Positions 33,701 through 41,668 of a stretch of 55,329 bases of DNA are shown here, piece by piece. The notes under the pieces are model-generated. The model did no database searches and was not told the DNA's origin. It saw nothing but the letters and a program-made list of their open reading frames with translations. The stretch is from Acidimicrobiales bacterium (GTDB lineage Bacteria > Actinomycetota > Acidimicrobiia > Acidimicrobiales > SZUA-35): NCBI GenBank assembly GCA_024638815.1, contig JAHEJM010000016.1, forward strand, positions 1 to 55,329. The letters run 5' to 3'. The position numbers were made by a program, and so were the translations under genes. The first letter of the stretch is position 1. Every line of letters starts with the position of its first letter.

Positions 33701-36700
33701 CGATGGGGCCGCTCCAAGGCCGGCCCGATCACGAATCCAGCCGGCCACATGGTTCAAGGTGGGGAAATCACGCAACTGCAGACTGTCGTCACGCTCAACC
33801 CCATAGTGGTCACGAACGGCGGCAAACACTTCGGCCTGCTTCACCGTGTCAACACCCAGATCCGCCTCCAGATCCAACTCCGGATCCAACAACTCCACCG
33901 GATAACCCGTCATCCCGGCCACCACATCGGTCACCGTGGCCAACACGTCATCACCGGCGACATCCCCCGCCCCTGCAGGAGCGGCGGTGCCGACGGTCGG
34001 GGCCGATACCGACGGGGAGGTTGCAGCCATTGCCGCCGGCTGAGGCGCCGCCGGAACCGGCGCCGGACCCAGTCCGGCCTTGTCCCGGATCCAGCCGGCC
34101 ACATGGTTCAAGGTGGGGAAATCACGCAACTGCAGACTGTCGTCACGCTCAACCCCATAGTGGTCACGAACGGCGGCAAACACTTCGGCCTGCTTCACCG
34201 TGTCAACACCCAGATCCGCCTCCAGATCCAACTCCGGATCCAACAACTCCACCGGATAACCCGTCATCCCGGCCACCACATCGGTCACCGTGGCCAAAAC
34301 GTCATCACCGGCGACATCCGCGGCCGGGACCGCAGGCGACGGTGCAACCGATGGTGCCACCGCAGGGGCGGCAACGGCGTCGGCAGCGGCCGGCGCCGAT
34401 GGCGCCTCACCAAGACCACCATGGTCCCGAACCCAGCCCGAGACATGGCGCAGCGTCGGGAAATCACGCAACTGCAGATTCTCGTCACGCTCCAACCCGA
34501 ACTGCTCACGAACGGCGGCAAACACCTCGGCCTGCTTCACCGTGTCAACACCCAGATCCGCCTCCAGATCCAAATCCGGATCCAACAGATCCGTCGGATA
34601 CCCCGTCATACCCGCCACCACATCGGTGATCGTCGACAACACATCGTCGACAACCGGGGCCGGAGCCTGAGCGGCTGGAGCGGGGGCAGGGGCAGGGGTT
34701 ACATCAGGGGCAGGGGCAGGGGCAGGGGTGACGTCGGGGGCAGGGGCAGGGGCCGGCGCAGTTACCGGGGCTGCCGTCGGGATCATCGATTCGGCCGCAG
34801 GAGCAAGCCGGTCGGCATAGGGCACACGGACCACGATTTCCTTGGGCGGCGCTCCGTTTCCTATGTCGACCAGGCGGAGCCGACGATGGTCGACCTCGAC
34901 CTGGGCTCCGCTGTGGCCGGCCAGGCGATCGAGCCATTGTTGCCACGCCTCGGGATCGACGATGCGGGACCGGTAGCCCAACTGGTCCGGCGTCCGCCGC
35001 TGGCCGTCGGGCATGGGTGTCCACCGGCACAGCGACAGGGCGATCTGTGACCCGAAACCGGCGGCCAGCCGGAGGGCATAACGCACCGGGTACGAACCCC
35101 CGGTGGACAGGTTGAGGGCGCCGAGTTCGGGGTCGGGCTCGCGGTAGTTGGGCACGGCGGGCACGAGCCCGGTTTCCAGCGCCTTGACCGCCACCACGTC
35201 CTCGATTCCGGCTCCCATGGCATGGCCGGTCATTCCCTTGGTGTTGGTGATGACGATCCGGTCGGCACCGGGGCCGAAGACACGTCGGAGGGCGAAGATC
35301 TCGGCCGCCGCCGAGCCGCCCCGGGCCGGAGTGTAGGTCTCGTGGGACACGAACATGGTTTCGGGTGCCATCTCGTTGCGATCGATACCCCGAGCCTCGA
35401 CCTCAGCCACAAGGGCCTCCATGGCGGCGGCGACATGGTCGACATTCAGCCGGGTGCCGTGAAAGGCCGAGTTAGAGGTGATCGAGCCCAGCACCTCGCA
35501 GATGGGCTGGATGCCCCGCTCGGCCGCGGCGTCGGCCGATTCCACCACCAGGGCGGCCGCCCCCATGCCCAAGATCATGCCGTGCCGACGCCGGTCGAAC
35601 GGGGTGGCGGCCTCGGTCACATCCTCGTCGGTGGCTGCAGCCCCCGACGCCAGGAACCCGGCCCCGATCCAGGGCAGCAGGGAATCGTTGGTGACATCGT
35701 CGGCCGAAATGACGATCACCCGGCGACAGCGTCCGGCCTGAATCCAGTCCTCGGCCAGCGCAACGGCCTGGGTGGTTGACGAACAGGCGGCATTGACCTG
35801 GGTGTTGGGGCCGCGGGCACCGATCAGCTCGGCGAATTGGGAGTGGCCCATCGACAGCACCCGGAACAAGAAGCGACGATCGAAGGTGTAGGGATAGTCC
35901 TCAAGCTCCTGACGCACCTCGGCGATCAGCCGATCGACCTCGGCCCCGGCCGCCTCGCCGGCGCCGTCACCCATGGTGGCCTTGACCCCCTCCAGCGCCA
36001 GCAGTTGCTCCCGGCGAGCCCGGTCGTCGGCGTAGGCCTGGATCTCCTCGGCAAACCGGGCGTAGCCGGGGAAGGCGGAACCGAAGATGACGCCGGTGTC
36101 GTCCCGCAGCTCCTCCGGCAGCTCCCAACGGTCGGGAAGCAGGCTGCCGATGGTGGTGGTCTTATACCCGAGGGCCAGGGGAATGCCGGCGTCTCGCAGT
36201 GCATCCAGGCCGGCTCCGATGGCCAGCCTGGTGGTGTCGTCCAGCGCCTCGTCTCGGGCCTGGTCGACGGCGAACTCGGCCACCACGTCGATGGGGGCCC
36301 GGCTGCCGGCCAGCTTGATGACATCGGCCGGATCGTCGATGGTCTCGAAATTGGCGCCACCGTCATCACTCTTGACCAACCGGCGAATGTGCATGTCGGC
36401 CATTTTCCGGCGAGCGTCGTCCGAGAGATTGGTGATGAACTGTTGTCCGTCGAGGATGCGGGCGATGTTGTCGTCGTCGAACACCCGCTCTACACCGGGC
36501 AGCCCGAGGGCGGCTCCGGTGATGACCACCGGTTCGGCCAGCGGTCCCCGCTGCGGCGAGGGCTCCCGATCGGATTGGGGTGAGGGCACGAGTTCGAGCG
36601 CCGGAGGGGCGGATGGTGCGGCGGCAGTCAGGGCCGGGGCGTCGGGCACGCCATAGATTCTCAGACCGTCCTCGATGACCCCGGCGAAGAGGCGCCCCAG

Positions 36701-39667
36701 TTGCATAATGCGGTCATCCACCGGCCCTTCGGACACCGAAGAGGCCGCCATCGTCGGTGCCGACACCGGCGCCGGAGCGGAGACACGAGCCGGCGCAGCG
36801 GTCGGTGCCGCCGGGGCCTTCTCCTCGAGCCCGACACCGGACGCCCACAGGCCGCACAACGCCTGGTTCACCGAGGCCACGTCACCCACCTTGGGGTGGT
36901 TGGTGTACAGAGCAAGGACATCGTCCCGATCACCGAGCACATCCTCGACGAAGCCATGCAGGGCCCTCTTCGGGCCGACTTCGACGAAGACCCTGGCACC
37001 GGCGTCGTAGATGGTGTGGAGGCCCTTCACGAACTGCACCGGCGACGCCACCTGACGACCCAGATACTCCAGCATGGTTTCCTGGGTGGCATCGGCCGGA
37101 TAGAACTCACCGGTGATGTTGGCCGCCAGCGGCAGCTGCGGGGGCTGCACGTCGAGTCGACGCAGTGATGCGATGAGTGGTTCGGAGGCCGGGGCCACGA
37201 TCGAGGTGTGAAAGGCGTGGCTGACGGGAATGCGCACCGCCTGCATACCGGCGTTGTTGAAGGCGTCGACGGTCGACAGGACTGCGGCAGTGGCGCCACC
37301 GACCACGGCTTGATTGTTGGAGTTGATGTTGGCCACCACCACATAGCCGGGCGTGGCCTCCACGATCCGCTCGACCTCGGTGAGGGGGCCGAAGACGGCG
37401 GCCATGGCCCCGTTGTCCTCCATCGACAGGCTGGCCATCTCCCGGCCCCGGGCGCTTACCGCTTCCAGGGCGGCCGGGAACGTCAGTGAACCGGCGGCTA
37501 TCAGTGCCCCGTACTCCCCCAGGCTGTGGCCCATCACCATGTCGGGGGTGATGCCGTAGGCTGCCAGCAGCCGGGTCAGGGCGGCGTCGGTGGCCAGAAC
37601 CGCCGGTTGGGTGATCTCGGTCTGCAGCAGCTGCTGTTCCAGCTGCTTGACCGCCTCCGGGTCGTCGCCGTCGATGAAGATGTAGGAGCTGAGCGTTCGG
37701 CCGAGCAACGGGGTCATGATCTCGTCGGCCTGAGCGAAGGTGTCGGCCACGATGGGCTCGATGTCGCGCAGCTGCTGCAGCATGTTGACGTACTGCGAGC
37801 CTTGGCCGGTGTAGAGGAAGGCCACCTTCGGCGCCGGACCCCGGCCGATGAAGCAGCCTTGCTGCCGCAATAGACGGAAGATGGCATCATTTCCCGATGC
37901 CAGGGCGGTGATGACCTTTTCCAGCTTCTTGGCCAAGTCGGTGGCGTCGGCGAAGTCGCATGCCAGGCGCACCGGGGCCTGGGCCAGCGATGGGTCGGGT
38001 CGTCCCGGCAATGGCACCGAGCCGGCCCGGGCATCGGCCAATGCCGCCTCCACCTTCTGCTTCAGATCGGCGTCATCCCGGCCGGCGAGGAAAAGGGCGC
38101 CCCGCATCGAGGGCTTGGACGGCTGGAAAGCGATGTCGGCTCCCCCGGCCATCGTGGTGGCGGGGGCGGGGCCACCAACGGTTTGGGGGGCTGAAGCGGT
38201 GGCCAGGTCGGCGCCAACAGCGTGGGTCTTGGCCGGCGGCCGATGACGACCGGGCACATACTCCTCCAGCACCACGTGGAAGTTGGTACCACCGAAGCCG
38301 AAGGCGCTGACTCCGGCCCGGCGAATGCCACTGGCCGGCGTTGGCCACTCCCGTAACGTGGTACTGACCGCGAACGGCGAGGTATCCCAGTCGACGTTGG
38401 GGTTGGGGTTGTCGAAATTGAGGCTCGGCGCAAGCACCTTGTGGTGCAGGCTCATGGCCATCTTGAACGTTCCGGCGGCACCGGCCGCCGCCTTGAGGTG
38501 GCCGATGTTTGATTTGACCGAGCCAAGGGCCACCGAACGGGGGGCGATGTCGGTGAACACCTCGGACAGCGAGTCCAGCTCGGCGGCGTCGCCGACCCGC
38601 GTCGACGTACCGTGGGCCTCGATGGCCGACACCGTGGACGGATCGGTCCCGGCCACGTCCCACGCCCGTCGCACCGCCAGTTTCTGTCCGACGGGATTGG
38701 GAGCGGTGATGCCCTTGCCCTTGCCGTCGGACGAGCCGGCCACACCGAGGATGACGGCATAGATCTTGTCACCGTCCCGCTCGGCGTCCTCCAGCCGCTT
38801 GAGCACGAAGATCCCGGCCCCCTCACCCATGACGAAGCCGTCGGCTCCGGCGTCGAAGGGGCGACTGCCGGTGGCCGAAAGGGCACCGATCTTGCAGAAC
38901 TTGACGAAGGCGGCGACCCCCATGTTGTGGTCGATTCCACCGGTGACTGCGGCGTCGAACTTGTGGTCGACCAGACCTTCCACCGCAGCGTGTATCGCCG
39001 CCAGCGATGACGCACAGGCTGCATCGGTGGTGTAGTTGGGGCCACGGAAGTTGAACAGGTTGGCCACTCGACCGGCGATGATGTTTGCCAGCTCGCCGGG
39101 CATCGTATCCTCGTTGATCTCGCCGTAGTGGGCCAGGAACCGCTGCTTGGTTTCGGCGATGATGTGCTCTCGCTGGTCAGCGCTCAAGGCCTGGAACGAC
39201 GGGCTGTCGCCCAGATCACGCATTACTTCGGCCATCTCGATGCGCAGATTGCTCTCGTAGTGCTTCTCGCCCCCGATGGCGTTGCCCAGGATGACGGCGA
39301 CATTGTCGGGGTCGACATTCCAGTTGGGCCAACCGGCGTCGGTCAGTGCATCCCGCCCGGCCGAGATGGCCCATCGCTGACCGGCGTCCATCTGCTCGGC
39401 CACCTTCGGCGGAATCGGCATCTTCCACCGAATCGGATCCCACGGATACTCGGTGACCCAGCCCCCGATGGTCGAGTAGGTCTTGTCCGGCTCCTCGTGA
39501 TCGGCCGAATAGTACAGGGCCGGATCCCACCGATCGCTCGGAACCTGGGTGATCGAGTACCGACCGCTGGTCAGGTTCTGCCAGAAGGCGCCGGCGTCGG
39601 GGGCGCCGGGCATGATGGCCCCCACTCCAACGATGGCGACGGGGGATGTCGGGATGTCTGCGGCCAT
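30779..39667 (-). CDS. PfaA-like multidomain synthase KS-AT-KS-ACP4-KR-DH
   Basis: A 2962-residue iterative fatty acid/polyketide synthase. KS1: Cys218 (DAACASS), His352 (AHGTST), His390 (SNIGH). AT: GHSLGEYG with Ser715 and SHAFH, the malonyl-type pattern. KS2, residues about 1045-1550: Cys1295 (NAACSST), His1442 (SHETYTP) and His1482 (TGHAMGAG), so it may be active. Four ACPs lie at about 1672-2092, each with LGVDTVKQAE; the phosphopantetheine Ser is Thr in all four (1709, 1823, 1941, 2050). KR about 2120-2640 has Tyr2560 (TDYSAAND). The DH at the C-terminus has His2697 in HRIDGTPVLPG. No enoyl reductase is seen. ATG at 39667 has a GGAG; the frame upstream of it is not family-like. It probably makes a polyunsaturated or otherwise reduced acyl chain. 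Confidence 0.92.
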   Translation of the reverse strand: MAADIPTSPVAIVGVGAIMPGAPDAGAFWQNLTSGRYSITQVPSDRWDPALYYSADHEEPDKTYSTIGGWVTEYPWDPIRWKMPIPPKVAEQMDAGQRWAISAGRDALTDAGWPNWNVDPDNVAVILGNAIGGEKHYESNLRIEMAEVMRDLGDSPSFQALSADQREHIIAETKQRFLAHYGEINEDTMPGELANIIAGRVANLFNFRGPNYTTDAACASSLAAIHAAVEGLVDHKFDAAVTGGIDHNMGVAAFVKFCKIGALSATGSRPFDAGADGFVMGEGAGIFVLKRLEDAERDGDKIYAVILGVAGSSDGKGKGITAPNPVGQKLAVRRAWDVAGTDPSTVSAIEAHGTSTRVGDAAELDSLSEVFTDIAPRSVALGSVKSNIGHLKAAAGAAGTFKMAMSLHHKVLAPSLNFDNPNPNVDWDTSPFAVSTTLREWPTPASGIRRAGVSAFGFGGTNFHVVLEEYVPGRHRPPAKTHAVGADLATASAPQTVGGPAPATTMAGGADIAFQPSKPSMRGALFLAGRDDADLKQKVEAALADARAGSVPLPGRPDPSLAQAPVRLACDFADATDLAKKLEKVITALASGNDAIFRLLRQQGCFIGRGPAPKVAFLYTGQGSQYVNMLQQLRDIEPIVADTFAQADEIMTPLLGRTLSSYIFIDGDDPEAVKQLEQQLLQTEITQPAVLATDAALTRLLAAYGITPDMVMGHSLGEYGALIAAGSLTFPAALEAVSARGREMASLSMEDNGAMAAVFGPLTEVERIVEATPGYVVVANINSNNQAVVGGATAAVLSTVDAFNNAGMQAVRIPVSHAFHTSIVAPASEPLIASLRRLDVQPPQLPLAANITGEFYPADATQETMLEYLGRQVASPVQFVKGLHTIYDAGARVFVEVGPKRALHGFVEDVLGDRDDVLALYTNHPKVGDVASVNQALCGLWASGVGLEEKAPAAPTAAPARVSAPAPVSAPTMAASSVSEGPVDDRIMQLGRLFAGVIEDGLRIYGVPDAPALTAAAPSAPPALELVPSPQSDREPSPQRGPLAEPVVITGAALGLPGVERVFDDDNIARILDGQQFITNLSDDARRKMADMHIRRLVKSDDGGANFETIDDPADVIKLAGSRAPIDVVAEFAVDQARDEALDDTTRLAIGAGLDALRDAGIPLALGYKTTTIGSLLPDRWELPEELRDDTGVIFGSAFPGYARFAEEIQAYADDRARREQLLALEGVKATMGDGAGEAAGAEVDRLIAEVRQELEDYPYTFDRRFLFRVLSMGHSQFAELIGARGPNTQVNAACSSTTQAVALAEDWIQAGRCRRVIVISADDVTNDSLLPWIGAGFLASGAAATDEDVTEAATPFDRRRHGMILGMGAAALVVESADAAAERGIQPICEVLGSITSNSAFHGTRLNVDHVAAAMEALVAEVEARGIDRNEMAPETMFVSHETYTPARGGSAAAEIFALRRVFGPGADRIVITNTKGMTGHAMGAGIEDVVAVKALETGLVPAVPNYREPDPELGALNLSTGGSYPVRYALRLAAGFGSQIALSLCRWTPMPDGQRRTPDQLGYRSRIVDPEAWQQWLDRLAGHSGAQVEVDHRRLRLVDIGNGAPPKEIVVRVPYADRLAPAAESMIPTAAPVTAPAPAPAPDVTPAPAPAPDVTPAPAPAPAAQAPAPVVDDVLSTITDVVAGMTGYPTDLLDPDLDLEADLGVDTVKQAEVFAAVREQFGLERDENLQLRDFPTLRHVSGWVRDHGGLGEAPSAPAAADAVAAPAVAPSVAPSPAVPAADVAGDDVLATVTDVVAGMTGYPVELLDPELDLEADLGVDTVKQAEVFAAVRDHYGVERDDSLQLRDFPTLNHVAGWIRDKAGLGPAPVPAAPQPAAMAATSPSVSAPTVGTAAPAGAGDVAGDDVLATVTDVVAGMTGYPVELLDPELDLEADLGVDTVKQAEVFAAVRDHYGVERDDSLQLRDFPTLNHVAGWIRDRAGLGAAPSTDGTGTAAATSTAAPATDIGGDGSGDPVLAAVTGVVAEMTGYPMELLDPELDLEADLGVDTVKQAEVFAAVRERYGVERDDSLQLRDFPTLNHVAGWIRDRAGIVDAGPTATVTAEAGDTDSAPPPEAPDLVAGDFDAVDALPRRLPVSVIRPSIEVCVPTGVDLDGARVVVMMDEGGVGSVLVEHLERAGATVLALEPAVETDTLLSQLESWQGDGPITGVYWLAGVDPEGDLTEFDLGTWREALRRRVKNLYETMRAGYEAEPFLVSGVRLGGYHGYDDDGATNPLGGAVVGFTKSYKKERPDSLVKAVDVTDDAEPEAVASVLLEETLHDPGCVEVGRVGDQRTGVALRETPFPDRDEDGEPPQGAGMEFDSDSVFLVTGAAGSIVSAITADLAAASGGVFHLLDLTPTPDADDPDLQAFRHDRDGLKATIAERMKAAGDRPTPVAIERDLSRYERLDAALAAVQSVEAAGGTVHYHSVDLTDAEAVAEALANVAETSGRIDVLLHAAGLEISRNLPDKERREYDLVFDVKADGWFNVFHAARHLPIGATVVFSSVAGRFGNQGQTDYSAANDLLCKITSNLRRSRPDTRAIALDWTAWGGIGMATRGSIPKIMEMAGVQMLPPEAGVAWIRRELTGSRYRGEVVVAGTLGMMAAEYHDTGGVDSDALMGEAAGPMVGSARLSVHDGVVVETSLDPSAQPFLDDHRIDGTPVLPGVMGLEAFAETARLVAPGYQVIAVEDVSFAAPLKFYRDEPRSLTVTALVQPDGKQLVARCRLVAERKLPGQDQPQRTVHFTGTVRLASRSPRGEERAVPGDPPGAALDADGVYSFYFHGPAYQVVERAWRDDGTSVAALTQPLPPNHIPADQTLVIAPRLIELCFQTAGLWLAGSHGQLGLPSHIGRVRLMGRSDRRTDDQPRWAVAEPVGDDRYTCTVIDGDGNVILVLEDYRTIQLPTPIPDDIATELSSVYSD
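33735..34319. repeat. near-identical 231-bp direct repeats encoding ACP2 and ACP3
   Basis: The segments 33735-33965 (ACP3) and 34089-34319 (ACP2), offset by 354 bp, read the same at every base I compared except 33944/34298 (C versus A). The flanking linkers differ. ACP1 and ACP4 (about 34431-34640 and 33413-33610) are related but clearly diverged. This points to recent duplication or gene conversion of one ACP module. Confidence 0.9.
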
Positions 39668-39693
39668 TGGCGAGCTCCTTCGGTCAGGCCGTC

Positions 39694-41403
39694 TCAGGCC
39701 GAGGTGCGGTGGTAGAGGACATCGGCCACGAGATTCATGTCGTCGATGAGGCCGGCCTGGGCCATCCTCACTGCGTCGTGAGGAATGCTGGCCAGCAGCG
39801 AACTGACATCGGCCGACTCGGCGGTGAGGGCACCACCGACCCAACGCACGCCCTCCTGGGCCACCTTCTGGGCCGCGTCACGGGCATAGACCCGTGACAT
39901 CACCGCAAGGTCCTTGCCGCTGAATCGTGTCGGCGACTTGGGATTCTGGTGACCTTCGACCGCCTGGGCCGCCCGCATGGCGAACACCTCGGCGCATTCG
40001 GCGGCGCAGATCAGCTCCCCCAGTCGGAACAGCACGTGTTGCTGGCGGGTGAGGCGGGCCAGACGGCACGCCTCCATCACCGCCGCCAGCGACGTGCAGG
40101 CCAGGGCGGCCACATCGGCGCCGACCTCGGGATGGGTGCGATGGAGGGCGGTCAGTGCCGACGCCTTGTCCCGGTAGTACGCACCCGAGGTCTTGAGATG
40201 CTGCTGCCAGCGATCCCGGGCGATCGTCATCTCCATGATCTCCGACGTGCCCTCGTAGATGGTGGTGATCCGCACGTCGCGCTTGATCTTCTCCACCATG
40301 TATTCGCGGGTGTACCCGTAACCGCCATGGGCCTGGATGGCGGCATCGGCGGCGGCGTTGCCGGCCTCGGTGGCCGACAGTTTGGCAATCGCCCCTTCGG
40401 TGTTCATGGCCCCGTCGGAGCCGTGGCCGTCATCGATGAGTTCCGCCGTCTGCTCGATGAAGGCCCGGGATGCTTCCAACCACACGGCACTGGGCACGAT
40501 CAGCTTGTGGGTGTAGCCCTGCTTCTCGGCCAGGGGTGCACCACCCTGCTTGCGCTCGAGCGAGTAGGCGATGGCCCGGTCAAGGGCCTCCCAGCCACCG
40601 CCGAGGCCGAAGGCGGCCACCATCACCCGGGTGTAGCCGAACACGTTCTGGGCCTGGATCAGGCCCTTGCCCTCCTCGCCACCGATCAGGTTCTCGGCCG
40701 GAACCTCGACATCATCGAGGAACAGGGCGGCGGTGTTGGAGAGCCGGATACCGTGCTTGTCCTCGGGTTTGGCCGCCGAGAACCCCTCGGCGTCGTTGGC
40801 CATGACAAACCAAGACGGCCCACCGGGGGTCATGGCCAGGATGGTGAGCATGTCGGCGATCGAACCGTTGGAGATCCACTGCTTCTGGCCGTTGATACGG
40901 TAGGCGACGGTCTTGCCATCCTCCTCGATCGGCTTGGCCGTGGTCTTCATGGCCCCAAGGTCCGATCCGGCCTCGGGTTCTGTGGCCCCGTAGGCGAAAA
41001 CGATGCCGTCACCGGCGATGGCACCCAGCCAACGCTGCTTCTGCTCCTCGGTACCACCGAACATGATGGGATCGCTGCCCAGGAAGGTGGCGAACACGGC
41101 GGTGGCCACCCCGATATCGTGGCGGGCCATGACCTCGCACACCCGGTAGCTGTCGAAGGCGTTGCCGTCCATGCCCCCGTAGGCTTCAGGCACGAAGACG
41201 AGCTGCACACCCAGTTGTTCTGGATCACTGAGGGCGCGCACGAGGTCCTCCGGGCAGACATCCTCGTGGTCGAGTTCGAGTTGGCGTTGCTCGCTGAGTT
41301 CGTGGCCGACGAAGTCACCCAGTGCGTCGAGCATCATCTCGAGCGTGTCGGCGTCGAGCCCGGCGGCCGGTGTGTGACCGCTGGCGATCGTGAGTTCGCT
41401 CAT
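39694..41403 (-). CDS. acyl-CoA dehydrogenase family protein
   Basis: A 569-residue flavoprotein. FAD-binding and catalytic regions are visible: FAYGATEPEAGSDLGAMKTT, GYTREYMVEKIKRDVRIT and the catalytic Glu in IYEGTSEIMEM. A C-terminal extension of about 180 residues beyond the usual 380 recalls the very-long-chain or FadE-like branch. It is the first gene of the four-gene operon, ending 26 bp before the synthase. AAAGGA precedes the ATG at 41403. A likely role is introducing or removing a double bond at the 2,3-position of the acyl product, but the substrate is unknown. Confidence 0.9.
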   Translation of the reverse strand: MSELTIASGHTPAAGLDADTLEMMLDALGDFVGHELSEQRQLELDHEDVCPEDLVRALSDPEQLGVQLVFVPEAYGGMDGNAFDSYRVCEVMARHDIGVATAVFATFLGSDPIMFGGTEEQKQRWLGAIAGDGIVFAYGATEPEAGSDLGAMKTTAKPIEEDGKTVAYRINGQKQWISNGSIADMLTILAMTPGGPSWFVMANDAEGFSAAKPEDKHGIRLSNTAALFLDDVEVPAENLIGGEEGKGLIQAQNVFGYTRVMVAAFGLGGGWEALDRAIAYSLERKQGGAPLAEKQGYTHKLIVPSAVWLEASRAFIEQTAELIDDGHGSDGAMNTEGAIAKLSATEAGNAAADAAIQAHGGYGYTREYMVEKIKRDVRITTIYEGTSEIMEMTIARDRWQQHLKTSGAYYRDKASALTALHRTHPEVGADVAALACTSLAAVMEACRLARLTRQQHVLFRLGELICAAECAEVFAMRAAQAVEGHQNPKSPTRFSGKDLAVMSRVYARDAAQKVAQEGVRWVGGALTAESADVSSLLASIPHDAVRMAQAGLIDDMNLVADVLYHRTSA

Positions 41404-41668
41404 GGACGTATTCCTTTTGTCTAAGTGGCTCCTTCAAACCTATTCCGGAACCAGACATCCCGCCAACACGGACACCAGTCATATTGGACACATCTGCACC
41501 CGCTGACCGTCATGGCGCCGGTTGGGGCGATTCAGTCCGTTTGCCGCCTGGTCATCCTTCACCGGGCCATGCCGGTCTGCGTCCGCGACGCATCGACATT
41601 GGTGTAGTTTGGGCACCGGAGCGGCGGCCGGCGGTGAGGCGGCCGGCGATAGCGGAGGTCAGCAGGAA

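Noticed and set aside
33328..35050. Two long + strand frames (433 codons each) with internal repeats opposite the ACP array
   Set aside because: The repeats are the antisense image of the ACP duplication. Only the - strand gives recognisable ACP sequence.
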